NCBI GenBank assembly: GCA_039812405.1
Contig: JBDIAL010000037.1
Coordinates: 1-22,519, forward strand
Reading direction: 5' to 3'
Length of the DNA: 22,519 nucleotides
Source of the DNA: Nostocoides sp039812405
GTDB lineage: Bacteria; Actinomycetota; Actinomycetes; Actinomycetales; Dermatophilaceae
The position numbers and the translations under genes are program-made. Under the pieces are notes generated by a model. The model ran no database searches and was not told the DNA's origin. It saw nothing but the letters and a program-made list of their open reading frames with translations. Each line of letters starts with the position of its first letter. Position 1 is the first letter of the stretch. Shown here piece by piece: positions 14,097-21,992 of this stretch.

Positions 14097-14959
14097 CAGA
14101 GGACTCCTCGTCGGGCGCGGTCCACGCCGAAGTACTTGCCGAGCCCGTCGGCGGCCAGGTTGAGCCCGACGACGAGCACGGCGAGTGCGCAGATCGGGGC
14201 GACGGTGCCCGCCGGTGCGACGGTGACCGCGGTGCGGTTCTCCTGGATCATCAGGCCCCAGTCGGGGGTCGGCGGGTTCACCCCGAACCCGAGGAAGGAC
14301 AGCGTCGAGACGAGCAGGACGACCCAGGAGGCCCGCATCGCGAACTCGACGAGGACGGTGTCGAGGATGTTGGGCAGCACCTCGCGGAAGATGATGGGCA
14401 GGGAGCGCTCCCCGCGGGCGCGGGCCGCCGTCACGTAGCCCGTCGACAGGACCGGACGGGCCGCACCCCGGACGACCCGGGCGACCGCGGGAATGTAGAC
14501 GACGGCGATCGCGAGGACGAGCACCGGGAGCCCGTTGCCGAAGACCGAGACGATGAGCAGCAGGGCGAGGACGGCCGGCACGGCGAGCACGGCGTCGAGG
14601 ACCCGGGTGATCGTGCCGTCCACCCAGCGCCCGTAGAACGCCGCGAGGGACCCGATGAGGGTGCCGATGACGACGGCGACGGTCGTGGAGAGGGCGGACA
14701 CGAGGAGGGCGTAGCGGCCGCCCTCGATGGTGCGGGAGAGGATGTCCCGGCCGTACTGGTCGGTGCCCAGCCAGTGGCTCCAGCTCATCCCCGCGAGGGC
14801 GTGGGTCGAGTCCGTCGCGATGGGGTCGTAGGGGGTGATCCACGGGGCGAGGATCGCGACGACGATGGTCAGCACGACGAGGACGATGCCGACGCGGGTC
14901 CCCGTGGTCAGCGCCTTCCACGGCAGCCGGGTCCGCACGCGCAGGGTGGACTGGCTCAT
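14096..14959 (-). CDS. Peptide ABC transporter permease, DppC type
   Basis: 287 aa. A cytoplasmic N-terminus, a first membrane segment (about 23-43, VGIVLVVLTIVVAILAPWIT), the DppC-type LGTDQYGRDILSR motif (about 68-80) and five further membrane segments. The EAA-like coupling loop is AARARGERSLPIIFREVLPN, which contacts the ATPase. LGFGVNPPTPDWGLMI is the usual DppC signature near the C-terminus. The ATG overlaps the DppB stop by 4 bp (ATGA). Confidence 0.92.
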   Translation of the reverse strand: MSQSTLRVRTRLPWKALTTGTRVGIVLVVLTIVVAILAPWITPYDPIATDSTHALAGMSWSHWLGTDQYGRDILSRTIEGGRYALLVSALSTTVAVVIGTLIGSLAAFYGRWVDGTITRVLDAVLAVPAVLALLLIVSVFGNGLPVLVLAIAVVYIPAVARVVRGAARPVLSTGYVTAARARGERSLPIIFREVLPNILDTVLVEFAMRASWVVLLVSTLSFLGFGVNPPTPDWGLMIQENRTAVTVAPAGTVAPICALAVLVVGLNLAADGLGKYFGVDRARRGVL

Positions 14960-15951
14960 CTCGCGACCTCCTCGACTGCCGGGCGCCGCCGTCTGCTCCG
15001 ACTCCGATGCAGGGTGCGCTGTCTCGGGTCGGCGGCGAGCGCGATGAGGTCGGCGGCGAGGTTGACCAGGACGTAGACGAGCGCGCTGAGGACCGCGATG
15101 GCCTGGAGCACCGGCAGGTCGCGGGTCGAGACGGAGTCGATCATCAGCTTGCCGAGCCCCGGGTAGTTGAAGACCGACTCGACGACGACGACGCCACCGA
15201 GCAGCCATGCGACGTTGATCGAGATGACGGGCAGGACCGGGAGGATCGCCGTCGGGGTCACGTGGCGCCACAGCAGCCGGCGTGGGGGGACGCCCTTGAG
15301 CTCGGCCGTCGTCGCATACTCCGTCGCGAGGCCGTCGATCGTCGAGGACCGCATGGCCCGGATGATGTATGCCGCCATCGCCACCACGAGGACGACGGCC
15401 GGGAGCACTGCGGCCGAGACGAGCTGGGAGAAGGACGACAGCGATCCCCGGAGCACGACGGCCGGGAAGATCGGGATGGCGATCGCGAACAGCAGGACGA
15501 GGACGGTGGCGACGACGAACTCGGGGATGCTCATGGCGACGAGGGCGAGGACCGAGATCGCCGAGTCGGTCGACCGGCCGCGGCGCGCCCCCGCGAGGAT
15601 GCCGAGGAGCACCGGGAGCGTGACGCCGACGACGATGGCCGGCACCGCGATGATGAGGGTGTGTGAGAACGCCGTCCAGATGGTGCTCGACACCGACGTG
15701 CCGGAGACGAGGGAGGTGCCGAAGTCACCGGTCACCGCGTGCCCGAGCCAGGTGAAGAAGCGGTGCCAGACGTTGGTGTCGAGACCGAGCTGCTTGCGCA
15801 GGGTCGCCACCGCCTCGGGAGTGGCGTTCTGCCCGAGGAGCTGCTGGGCCACGTCGCCGGGGAGGGCCTGGACGGCGAAGAAGACGAAGAACGCGGCGAG
15901 GAAGAGGGTCACCACCGAGGTGGCGAGCCGGGTCGCGATGAGGCGAAGCAT
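14956..15951 (-). CDS. Peptide ABC transporter permease, DppB type
   Basis: 331 aa. An N-terminal membrane segment (about 9-30), the DppB family periplasmic region PGDVAQQLLGQNATPEAVA and LRKQLGLDTNVWHRFFTWL, then five more membrane segments. The coupling loop is YATTAELKGVPPRRLLWRHV, and VFNYPGLGKLMIDSV is the DppB signature. The C-terminus is strongly basic (HRSRSRRRRP). Three bases separate it from the binding-protein stop. Confidence 0.92.
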   Translation of the reverse strand: MLRLIATRLATSVVTLFLAAFFVFFAVQALPGDVAQQLLGQNATPEAVATLRKQLGLDTNVWHRFFTWLGHAVTGDFGTSLVSGTSVSSTIWTAFSHTLIIAVPAIVVGVTLPVLLGILAGARRGRSTDSAISVLALVAMSIPEFVVATVLVLLFAIAIPIFPAVVLRGSLSSFSQLVSAAVLPAVVLVVAMAAYIIRAMRSSTIDGLATEYATTAELKGVPPRRLLWRHVTPTAILPVLPVISINVAWLLGGVVVVESVFNYPGLGKLMIDSVSTRDLPVLQAIAVLSALVYVLVNLAADLIALAADPRQRTLHRSRSRRRRPAVEEVAR

Positions 15952-15954
15952 GTC

Positions 15955-17505
15955 TCACGCCTCCTTCAGGCCGAGGGACAGGTAGTCGAACTCGAAGCCG
16001 TACTCGGCATAGTTGAGGACGTTGGTCGACAGGCCGACGAGCCGGTCGCCGAAGACCGGTGTCATGTCGGCCCCGTCCTCGATGATGAGGCGCTGCGCGT
16101 CCTGGTACTTCTGCCGGCGGGTCGTCGGGTCGGTGTCGGCGCGGGCCGCGTCGAGGATCCGGTCGAAGGTCTTGTTGGACCAGGCGGACTCGTTGTAGCT
16201 GGAGCCGGACCGGAAGATCTGGTTGAGCAGCTGGTCGACGGGACGGCCGGTGAACCAGTAGCTCACCATGAGCGGGCGCTGCATCCAGACCTGGGTGTAG
16301 TAGGAGTCCGCGGCGACGTTGGTGATCTGGAGGCTGATGCCGGCCTGCTGGACCTGACCGGCATACGCGGTGGCGATCGGCGTGAGGTTGGGCTCGTAGG
16401 CCGAGGTGTAGATCCGGGTCCGGAAGCCCTCCCGCCCGAGTGAGCGGAGGATGGAGCGGGCCTTGTCCGGGTCGTACTCGCGCTCGTGGTCCAGCCAGTC
16501 GGTCATCTGGGGCGGGACGGGGTTGTCCCAGCCGGGTGACCCGGTGCCCTGGAGCGCCGTGGAGAGGACGGCGCGCGGGTCGTAGGCGAGCTTCATCGCC
16601 TGGCGCATCCGGGAGTCGGAGAACTCCTTGCTCGTCGCGAGCATGGGCATCGTGTACCACTGGGCGTTCCTGACCCGGGCGACGGTCGTCCCGGCGGACC
16701 CTGCGACCACGCGGGCGGTGGGGTTGTCGAGGTTGGTCTGCGAGAGCAGGTCGACCTGGCGCGCGAGCAGCGCGTTGACCCGGGCCGAGGTGTCCTGGAT
16801 CGAGAAGAAGTCGATGCGGTCCAGCGTCGCCCGGCCGTCGAAGTAGGCGTCGTTGACGTGGATCGAGCCGGGACCGGCCGGGCTGAAGCTGTCGAGGACG
16901 AAGGGGCCGGTGCCGATCCCCGTGTGGCCGATCGTCGCGGCCGAGTCCTCCGGGATGACATAGCACTGGTATGCCGTGAGGAGGGAGGGGAACTCGGCGT
17001 TCGGCGTCTTGAGCCGGAACCGCACGGTCGTCGCGTCGACGGCGCTGACCTCCTTGACCAGCGCCAGCGGGCCGGCCTGCGGCGACGCCGTCTTCGGGTC
17101 GAGGATGTGCCCGATGGTGTAGCGGACGTCGCGTGCGGTGAGGGCCCGTCCGTCGTGGAAGCGGACCCCCGCGCGCAGCCGGAACGTCCAGACCGTGGCG
17201 TCCGCGTTCGACGACCACTCCGTCGCGAGGTCGGGCACCGTCTCGCCCGCTCGGTTGAGCCGCACGAGCCGGTTGTAGATCGCGCCGAGGTACTCGTATG
17301 CCGACAGCGAGCTGGCGGGGTCGAGGGTCTCGGCCGCGCTGGCCGCCGGACGGGCGATGCGCATCGTTCCGCCACGCCGTGGCTTCCCGGTGGCCGCCGC
17401 GTCGGCGATCCGCAGCGGTGGGGCGCCGCATGCGGCCAGGCCGAGGGCTGCCGCCCCGCCCAGCGCGCCCACGAGGAGCCCGCGACGGTCGATCGAAGGG
17501 GACAT
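15955..17505 (-). CDS. Peptide ABC transporter substrate-binding lipoprotein (family 5)
   Basis: 516 aa, first gene of the operon. The signal region carries a twin-arginine-like SIDRRGLLVG and a lipobox LAAC with Cys26, so the protein is probably lipidated on the outer face of the membrane, possibly via Tat. The SBP_bac_5 fold is shown by ETVPDLATEWSSNADATVWT, FRLRAGVRFHDGRALTARDV, GTGPFVLDSFSPAG and PNLTPIATAYAGQVQQAGIS. These bind peptides, glycosides, nickel or other compounds; the ligand cannot be read from sequence. AGGAGG lies about 6 bases before the ATG. Expression should be controlled by the palindrome directly upstream. Confidence 0.92.
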   Translation of the reverse strand: MSPSIDRRGLLVGALGGAAALGLAACGAPPLRIADAAATGKPRRGGTMRIARPAASAAETLDPASSLSAYEYLGAIYNRLVRLNRAGETVPDLATEWSSNADATVWTFRLRAGVRFHDGRALTARDVRYTIGHILDPKTASPQAGPLALVKEVSAVDATTVRFRLKTPNAEFPSLLTAYQCYVIPEDSAATIGHTGIGTGPFVLDSFSPAGPGSIHVNDAYFDGRATLDRIDFFSIQDTSARVNALLARQVDLLSQTNLDNPTARVVAGSAGTTVARVRNAQWYTMPMLATSKEFSDSRMRQAMKLAYDPRAVLSTALQGTGSPGWDNPVPPQMTDWLDHEREYDPDKARSILRSLGREGFRTRIYTSAYEPNLTPIATAYAGQVQQAGISLQITNVAADSYYTQVWMQRPLMVSYWFTGRPVDQLLNQIFRSGSSYNESAWSNKTFDRILDAARADTDPTTRRQKYQDAQRLIIEDGADMTPVFGDRLVGLSTNVLNYAEYGFEFDYLSLGLKEA

Positions 17506-17514
17506 CTGAGCCTC

Positions 17515-17546
17515 CTGCCTAATCGTTCAGCAGAACGATTAGGCAG
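17515..17546 (-). promoter_or_regulatory. Palindromic operator, 14-bp perfect arms, for the TetR regulator
   Basis: CTGCCTAATCGTTC (17515-17528) and GAACGATTAGGCAG (17533-17546) are exact inverted copies around AGCA. The site lies between the -10 and the ribosome binding site of the binding-protein gene, where a bound TetR dimer would block transcription. The operon's own last gene encodes a TetR protein, the natural ligand of this site. Divergent gene 17718 could also be affected. Confidence 0.85.
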
Positions 17547-17575
17547 ACGATAGGACATCGGACGGGGCTTGTAAA
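17547..17575 (-). promoter_or_regulatory. Operon promoter (-35 TTTACA, -10 TATCGT)
   Basis: On the minus strand TTTACA (17570-17575) and TATCGT (17547-17552) are exactly 17 bases apart. The predicted start falls in the outer arm of the operator. This is the best-looking sigma-70-type promoter in the window. Confidence 0.65.
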
Positions 17576-17717
17576 GAGTCCGTCGCCGGGGATGTCCCTG
17601 CCTCGGCAGGAGAACCCGAAGAACTTCCGAAGGACTTGGGGCGGCCGGCTCCCTACCGTGGCTGGTGAGCCCGTGCAGGGGTGGGGTGCCCGTCCGTCGA
17701 TCCCGGAGGAAGCCAGC

Positions 17718-19403
17718 ATGACCGTCAACCGGCGCAGCCCTCGCCCGTCCCTCCGCTGGCCGGTGACGCTCGTCGCCGTCGCGGCCATGACGGCGGCCTT
17801 CGTCTCCGCGGCCCCGGTGGCGCGAGCCGCGGAGACGGGGCACATCTACTGGGTCGAGGACGACACCGACTCCCTGGGCCGGGCAGACCTCGACGGCGGC
17901 AACGTCGTGAACCCGTTCATCGGCATCTACAGCAACCCGGGGCGCATCGCCGTCGACGCCGACCACATCTACTGGGCCTCCCCCGACACCGACGAGATCG
18001 AGAGGGCCGACCTCGACGGGACCCACGTGGAGGACTTCGTCGGCACCGGGACGGGGAGCTATCCCGAGGGCCTGGCGGTCTACGACGGACACCTCTACTG
18101 GGGCGGCGAGCAGACGCGGACGATCGGCCGCGCCGACCTCGACGGCACGGGTGTCGAGACCAGCTTCATCAGCCTCAGCGCCGGGTCCAGCCGCGGCCTG
18201 TCGGCGGGACCCGCGGGGATCTACTGGACCGAGCCCGGGCGGGACACGATCGGCCACGCCGACCTCGACGGGACGGACGTCGACGAGAGCCTTGTCGACA
18301 CGGGCGGCAACCCCCAGGAGGTGGTCGCCGACTCCGGCCACATCTACTGGACCAACGCCGCCGACGACACCATCGGCCGGGCGAGCCTGACCGGCGGCGC
18401 CGTCGACAACGGCTTCCTCACCGGCCTGTCCTCCCCCCGGGGCTTGGCGATCGACTCGGGTCACCTCTACTGGGCCAACCTCGAGGATCGGTCCATCGGA
18501 CGCGCGAACCTCGACGGCACGGGTGTCGACAACGGCTTCGTGAGCACCGGACCGGGCCCGTCGGGTGTCGCGATCGGCCCCGCGCCCGCCGACACGACCG
18601 CACCGAGCACCACCATCGCCCTCACCCCGGCCACGCCGAACGGGTCCGCCGGCTGGTACCGCACCGCCGTCGGCGTCACCGTCACGGCGAGCGACGAGGG
18701 CTCGGGTGTGGCGCAGACGCGGTGTGCGCTCGACCCGGCCTCGGTCCCCGGGACGTTCGCCGACCTGCCGGCCGGTGCCTGCGCGCTGTCCACGGTGGCC
18801 GCGGACGGCACGCACACCGTCTGGGCCGCCAGCGTCGACCAGGCCGGCAACGCGGGTGCCCCGGTCAGCGCGACCGTCAAGGTCGACGCGACGGCGCCCA
18901 CCCTCACCTGGTCGACCCACCCGGCGAGCTATACGATCGACCAGAGCGTCACCATCACGTGCACGGCCGCGGACCCGGCGCCCGGCTCGGGGCTCGCCTC
19001 GAGCAGCTGCGCGTCGAACGGCCTCTCCGGCGTCGCCGCCTACACACTGGGAGTGGGCACCCACACCCTGACCGCGTCAGCCGCCGACGTCGCCGGCAAC
19101 ACGCGCTCGGCGCAGACGGGCTATGCCGTGACGATCACCCCGGCCGGCCTGTGCACCGTGACCGGCCGCCTCGTGCAGGGGTCGGCCAAGTATGCGGCTC
19201 TCAAGACCGCCCAGAAGGCCGTCGTCGACGCGTCGTGGAAGGTCGCCTGCTCGATCGTCGCCGCGATCACCCCGACCCTGCCCGCCAAGCTCAAGCCCGG
19301 CCTCGTCTCGGCCTTCCGGGCGGCCATCGACGGTCTGGCCCGCCAGGGCTGGCTGACCTCCGCCCAGGCCGCCACCCTCGACAGCCTCGCCGGCAGCCTC
19401 TGA
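17718..19403 (+). CDS. Secreted YWTD-like beta-propeller protein with Ig-like domains
   Basis: ATG 17718 follows GGAGGA; the open frame extends upstream but lacks start signals. The 561-aa product has a signal peptide (1-37, cleavage after ARA), then six repeats of 40-43 residues beginning (H/L/I)YW at about 42, 83, 125, 168, 208 and 249 and containing GRADLDGT: a six-bladed LDL-receptor YWTD-type propeller (42-287). Two Ig-like domains follow (about 294-385 and 386-475, with DQAGNAG and DVAGNTR), then a helical C-terminal part (about 476-561) with two Cys. No membrane anchor or LPXTG. Extracellular binding or scaffolding is likely; the partner is unknown. It diverges from the peptide operon, with 212 bases between. 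Confidence 0.85.
   Translation: MTVNRRSPRPSLRWPVTLVAVAAMTAAFVSAAPVARAAETGHIYWVEDDTDSLGRADLDGGNVVNPFIGIYSNPGRIAVDADHIYWASPDTDEIERADLDGTHVEDFVGTGTGSYPEGLAVYDGHLYWGGEQTRTIGRADLDGTGVETSFISLSAGSSRGLSAGPAGIYWTEPGRDTIGHADLDGTDVDESLVDTGGNPQEVVADSGHIYWTNAADDTIGRASLTGGAVDNGFLTGLSSPRGLAIDSGHLYWANLEDRSIGRANLDGTGVDNGFVSTGPGPSGVAIGPAPADTTAPSTTIALTPATPNGSAGWYRTAVGVTVTASDEGSGVAQTRCALDPASVPGTFADLPAGACALSTVAADGTHTVWAASVDQAGNAGAPVSATVKVDATAPTLTWSTHPASYTIDQSVTITCTAADPAPGSGLASSSCASNGLSGVAAYTLGVGTHTLTASAADVAGNTRSAQTGYAVTITPAGLCTVTGRLVQGSAKYAALKTAQKAVVDASWKVACSIVAAITPTLPAKLKPGLVSAFRAAIDGLARQGWLTSAQAATLDSLAGSL
17841..18578 (+). repeat. Six in-frame repeats of about 125 bp encoding propeller blades
   Basis: Periods of 120-129 bp, each with a CGACCTCGACGG-type core coding for DLDG. 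Protein-level conservation drives the repeat; copies differ at the DNA level. Confidence 0.7.
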
Positions 19404-19406
19404 CCG

Positions 19407-19432
19407 GCCGCCGACCCCGGCCCGCGGGCGGC
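19407..19432. terminator. GC hairpin between convergent genes
   Basis: GCCGCC (19407-19412) and GGCGGC (19427-19432) could pair over a 14-base loop just after the propeller gene stop and at the end of the membrane-protein gene. No U-run; weak evidence. Confidence 0.3.
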
Positions 19433-20122
19433 TCAGGCGGGACGGCGGATGTCGTGACGGGTGCGGGGGAGCGCCACGCTGACGGTGACGATCCAGATCA
19501 GGCCGAGGAATCTCCCGACGGGATAGGCGAGGTCGAGCGCGGGACTGAGCAGGGCGAACGTCGACAGCAGGCTCACCGCGGCGACGACGAGGCCGGCCCA
19601 GGCGAGGGGGCGGGGGAGCAGGCGGACGATGACGGAGGGGACCGCGATGCCGGCGAGGAGCAGGCCGAGCGGGGCGACGAACCCGGCGGAGCCGGTGGCG
19701 AAGCCGAGGTCGGCCAGCGCTCGGGCCAGCGCGGGGTCGGCGGAGTCGTCGAGCCGGGCCCCCGTCCACGTGAGCAGCCCGCTCAGCCCGAGTGAGGCGG
19801 CGGCGAGCAGCCCGCCGGCGAGGCCGATGACCGCCCCGGGCGCGGTGATCCCGAGACCGGTGCGCAGCCGGCGATAGACCGTCGCCGTCCAGATGGCGAG
19901 GGGCACCGAGGCGGAGAAGCCGAGGCACCCCGCCACCGTCAGCGCGGTGTGATGGGCGGTGTCGTATGCCACGAGCGAGGCGGCCGACGCCGCGGGCCCG
20001 GGGCGGGCGGCGAGGAGCGCGACGGACACCAGCATGAGGACCGCGTAGGCGACGGCGGGTGCGAGCAGCGGCGGGCCGCCCTGCTGTCGGGTGCCGTGGA
20101 CTCGGGCCGTGGTGGCGGTCAT
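19433..20122 (-). CDS. Six-TM membrane protein (DUF4386-like)
   Basis: 229 aa with about six hydrophobic segments (near 19-41, 56-82, 91-118, 143-172, 174-197 and 202-220) and a short basic C-terminus. The pattern resembles small DUF4386 family membrane proteins, which are of unknown function; I hold that name loosely. GGGAG lies upstream of the ATG at 20122. It diverges from a MarR gene 87 bases away, and such pairs are usually repressor and target. Confidence 0.75.
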   Translation of the reverse strand: MTATTARVHGTRQQGGPPLLAPAVAYAVLMLVSVALLAARPGPAASAASLVAYDTAHHTALTVAGCLGFSASVPLAIWTATVYRRLRTGLGITAPGAVIGLAGGLLAAASLGLSGLLTWTGARLDDSADPALARALADLGFATGSAGFVAPLGLLLAGIAVPSVIVRLLPRPLAWAGLVVAAVSLLSTFALLSPALDLAYPVGRFLGLIWIVTVSVALPRTRHDIRRPA

Positions 20123-20146
20123 GGGTGTCTCCCGTGGTTCGAGCGA

Positions 20147-20186
20147 ATCCGTGCTCTCAATAGAATAGTTACATCATGTATATGAT
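20147..20186. promoter_or_regulatory. AT-rich divergent regulatory region with ATCAT-GTAT-ATGAT palindrome
   Basis: ATCAT (20173-20177) and ATGAT (20182-20186) flank GTAT, within a strikingly AT-rich patch (about 20157-20190). TTGACA is on the minus strand at 20187-20192. The palindrome is placed to act as a MarR operator over promoters facing both ways. Confidence 0.6.
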
Positions 20187-20197
20187 TGTCAAGTGGC

Positions 20198-20203
20198 TAT
20201 GGT
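20198..20203 (+). promoter_or_regulatory. -10 element TATGGT of a leaderless start (marR-type gene)
   Basis: TATGGT ends 6 bases before ATG 20210 and no Shine-Dalgarno sequence is present. This decides for ATG 20210 over the upstream TTG at 20186. Confidence 0.55.
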
Positions 20204-20209
20204 GTCGGC

Positions 20210-20752
20210 ATGAGCGCGAAGAACCCGGACGCCGAGCCCGCGCCTCCGCGACCGGGCAACGCCTTCCTCCTCGCCCAGGTGGGCGCCCACGCGGCGGCGC
20301 GCTTCGCGGAGCGGATCGCCGCGCTCGACCTCACACCGGCCCAGGCCGGGCTGCTGCGGCTCATCGCCTGGCAGCCGGGCCAGAGCCAGCAGGCGCTCGC
20401 CGGGCGGCTCGGCATACCGGCGTCGCGGCTCGTCCCCCTCGTCGACGGGCTCGAGGAGCGGGGGCTCGTGGAGCGGCGCCGCAACCCGGACGACCGCCGC
20501 AACTACGCCCTGTCCCTCACCCCGGCCGGCGCGACCTTCCTCCGACGCGGGCTCGCCACGGCGGCTGCGGCACACGAGGAGGAGATCTGCGCCGGCCTCG
20601 ACGTCGACGAGCGGGCCCAGCTGCGCGGGCTGCTCGAGCGGATCGCGTCCCGCCAGGGCCTCGTCACCGGGGTCCATCCCGGCTATCGCGGGCCGGGCCC
20701 GGAGCCGCGGGGTCCCGGCGCGGAACGGCGCGGGGACCGAGCAGGCCGATGA
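20210..20752 (+). CDS. MarR-family regulator
   Basis: 180 aa. The winged helix is clear: LTPAQAGLLRLIAWQPGQSQ (41-60), recognition helix QALAGRLGIPASRLVPLVDG (61-80), then LEERGLVERRRNPDDRRNYA (81-100) with the DDRR wing, LSLTPAG, and dimerisation helices to about 150. Start chosen by the leaderless -10. Probably represses itself and the divergent membrane protein via the palindrome between them. The last about 30 residues (Gly/Pro/Arg-rich) lie in an 89-bp overlap with the convergent MFS gene and may be a late extension. Confidence 0.88.
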   Translation: MSAKNPDAEPAPPRPGNAFLLAQVGAHAAARFAERIAALDLTPAQAGLLRLIAWQPGQSQQALAGRLGIPASRLVPLVDGLEERGLVERRRNPDDRRNYALSLTPAGATFLRRGLATAAAAHEEEICAGLDVDERAQLRGLLERIASRQGLVTGVHPGYRGPGPEPRGPGAERRGDRAGR

Positions 20753-21992
20753 GGACGGCCCCGCCGGCGACGAGGAGCAGACCCGTGCGCAGCGAGGTGA
20801 GCGCCGCGGTCAGGCCGATGAGAGGCGGACCGATGAGGCTGCCGGTGAAGGCGACACCGGCGACCTTGCTCACCGCATGGCCGGGCGAGACGCCGGGCAG
20901 GGTGCCGGTCGCGGTGAACACGATCGGCACGACGCCCGCCATGCCGATCCCCACGAGCCCGAACCCGACGATGCTCCCGGCGACCGTTCCGGATGACAGC
21001 CCGGCCGCCAGGCCGAGCCCGGCCGTCAGCCCGCCCCAGCGCAGCACTCGCCGCGGCCCCAGCGCGGCGGTGACCCGGTCCGAGACGAACCGGGTGAGGA
21101 CCATGCACAGGGCGAACAGCGCATACCCGTAGGTGGCCGTGGCCCCCGAGGCCGACAGCTGGTCGCGCAGGTAGACCGCGCTCCAGTCGCTGATCGCGTG
21201 CTCGGACACCCAGGCGAGCAGTGCCACGGCGGCGAGGAGGGCCAGGGCGGCGCTCCACGGGGCTCCTCGCGGGGTGTCGACGGCCCGGCCCGGCTCGAGG
21301 TCGGGGACGGCCCCGGCGCTCGGCTGCGCGTCCGCTGCCGCAGCCACCCTGGTGCTCACCGCGTCGACGGAGCCGGGCAGCAGGGCACGGCCTGCCACGA
21401 CCCCGGCGCCGAGGCCGGCGGCGGCGACGAGGGGGAACTGCATCCGGGGGTCCATGGCCAGCCGAGCGGCTCCGGCGCCGAGCACGGCCCCGACGAGGTT
21501 GCCCAGGCTGGCGAACCCGTGGAAGGAGGACATGATCGGTCGGGCATAGCCCTTCTCGACGAGCACGGCATGGACGTTCATCGCCGTGTCGGTCAGCCCG
21601 ATCCCCACCCCGACGAGGACGAGCGCGCCGAGCAGGGTGACGAACCCCGTGGCATACGCCGGGGTCACGAGCGCCACGCACATGAGGGCTCCACCGGCGA
21701 CGACCACGGGTGAGCTGCCCCGGCGCGCGATCCAGCGCCCGGTGACCTGCACGGCCAGGATGCTGCCGACCGGTATGCCGAGCAGGGCCAGCCCGAGGAG
21801 CCCGTCGGACAGCCCGGCATGCGCCTTGAGCGCCGGCATCCGACTGGCCAGCGAGCCCTGGACGACGCCGAGGAGGACGAAGACGGCGGCCGTCCCCCAG
21901 CGGGCGGTGCGGAGTCGGTGCGCGCCGGGCGTCGAGTGGACCGGCTCGGGTGACGGACCCGTCACGAGAGGATCGTCGCGAGGGATGGTCAC
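20664..21992 (-). CDS. MFS transporter
   Basis: 442 aa with about 12 hydrophobic segments and a central hydrophilic loop (about 205-245). The first helix region AVFVLLGVVQGSLASRMPAL, with VTGRWIARRG as the MFS loop 2-3 motif, resembles the YbjJ-like/sugar-permease branch. The GTG start at 21992 overlaps the DhaM stop (GTGA), so it is translated with the dha genes. Transport of dihydroxyacetone, glycerol or a related compound is a guess from context only; drug efflux is equally possible. Confidence 0.85.
   Translation of the reverse strand: MTIPRDDPLVTGPSPEPVHSTPGAHRLRTARWGTAAVFVLLGVVQGSLASRMPALKAHAGLSDGLLGLALLGIPVGSILAVQVTGRWIARRGSSPVVVAGGALMCVALVTPAYATGFVTLLGALVLVGVGIGLTDTAMNVHAVLVEKGYARPIMSSFHGFASLGNLVGAVLGAGAARLAMDPRMQFPLVAAAGLGAGVVAGRALLPGSVDAVSTRVAAAADAQPSAGAVPDLEPGRAVDTPRGAPWSAALALLAAVALLAWVSEHAISDWSAVYLRDQLSASGATATYGYALFALCMVLTRFVSDRVTAALGPRRVLRWGGLTAGLGLAAGLSSGTVAGSIVGFGLVGIGMAGVVPIVFTATGTLPGVSPGHAVSKVAGVAFTGSLIGPPLIGLTAALTSLRTGLLLVAGGAVLIGLLGPRAVPRRDPAAPGPARDSRDGPR

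Noticed and set aside
12390..14438. 682-codon plus-strand frame opposite the ATPase and permease genes
   Set aside because: Antisense shadow of clear ATPase domains; no start signal or family.
12351..14921. 856-codon reading of the dual ATPase gene
   Set aside because: The first about 275 codons are an out-of-frame Arg/Pro-rich shadow of dppC; the Shine-Dalgarno site and TGATG overlap fix the start at 14096.
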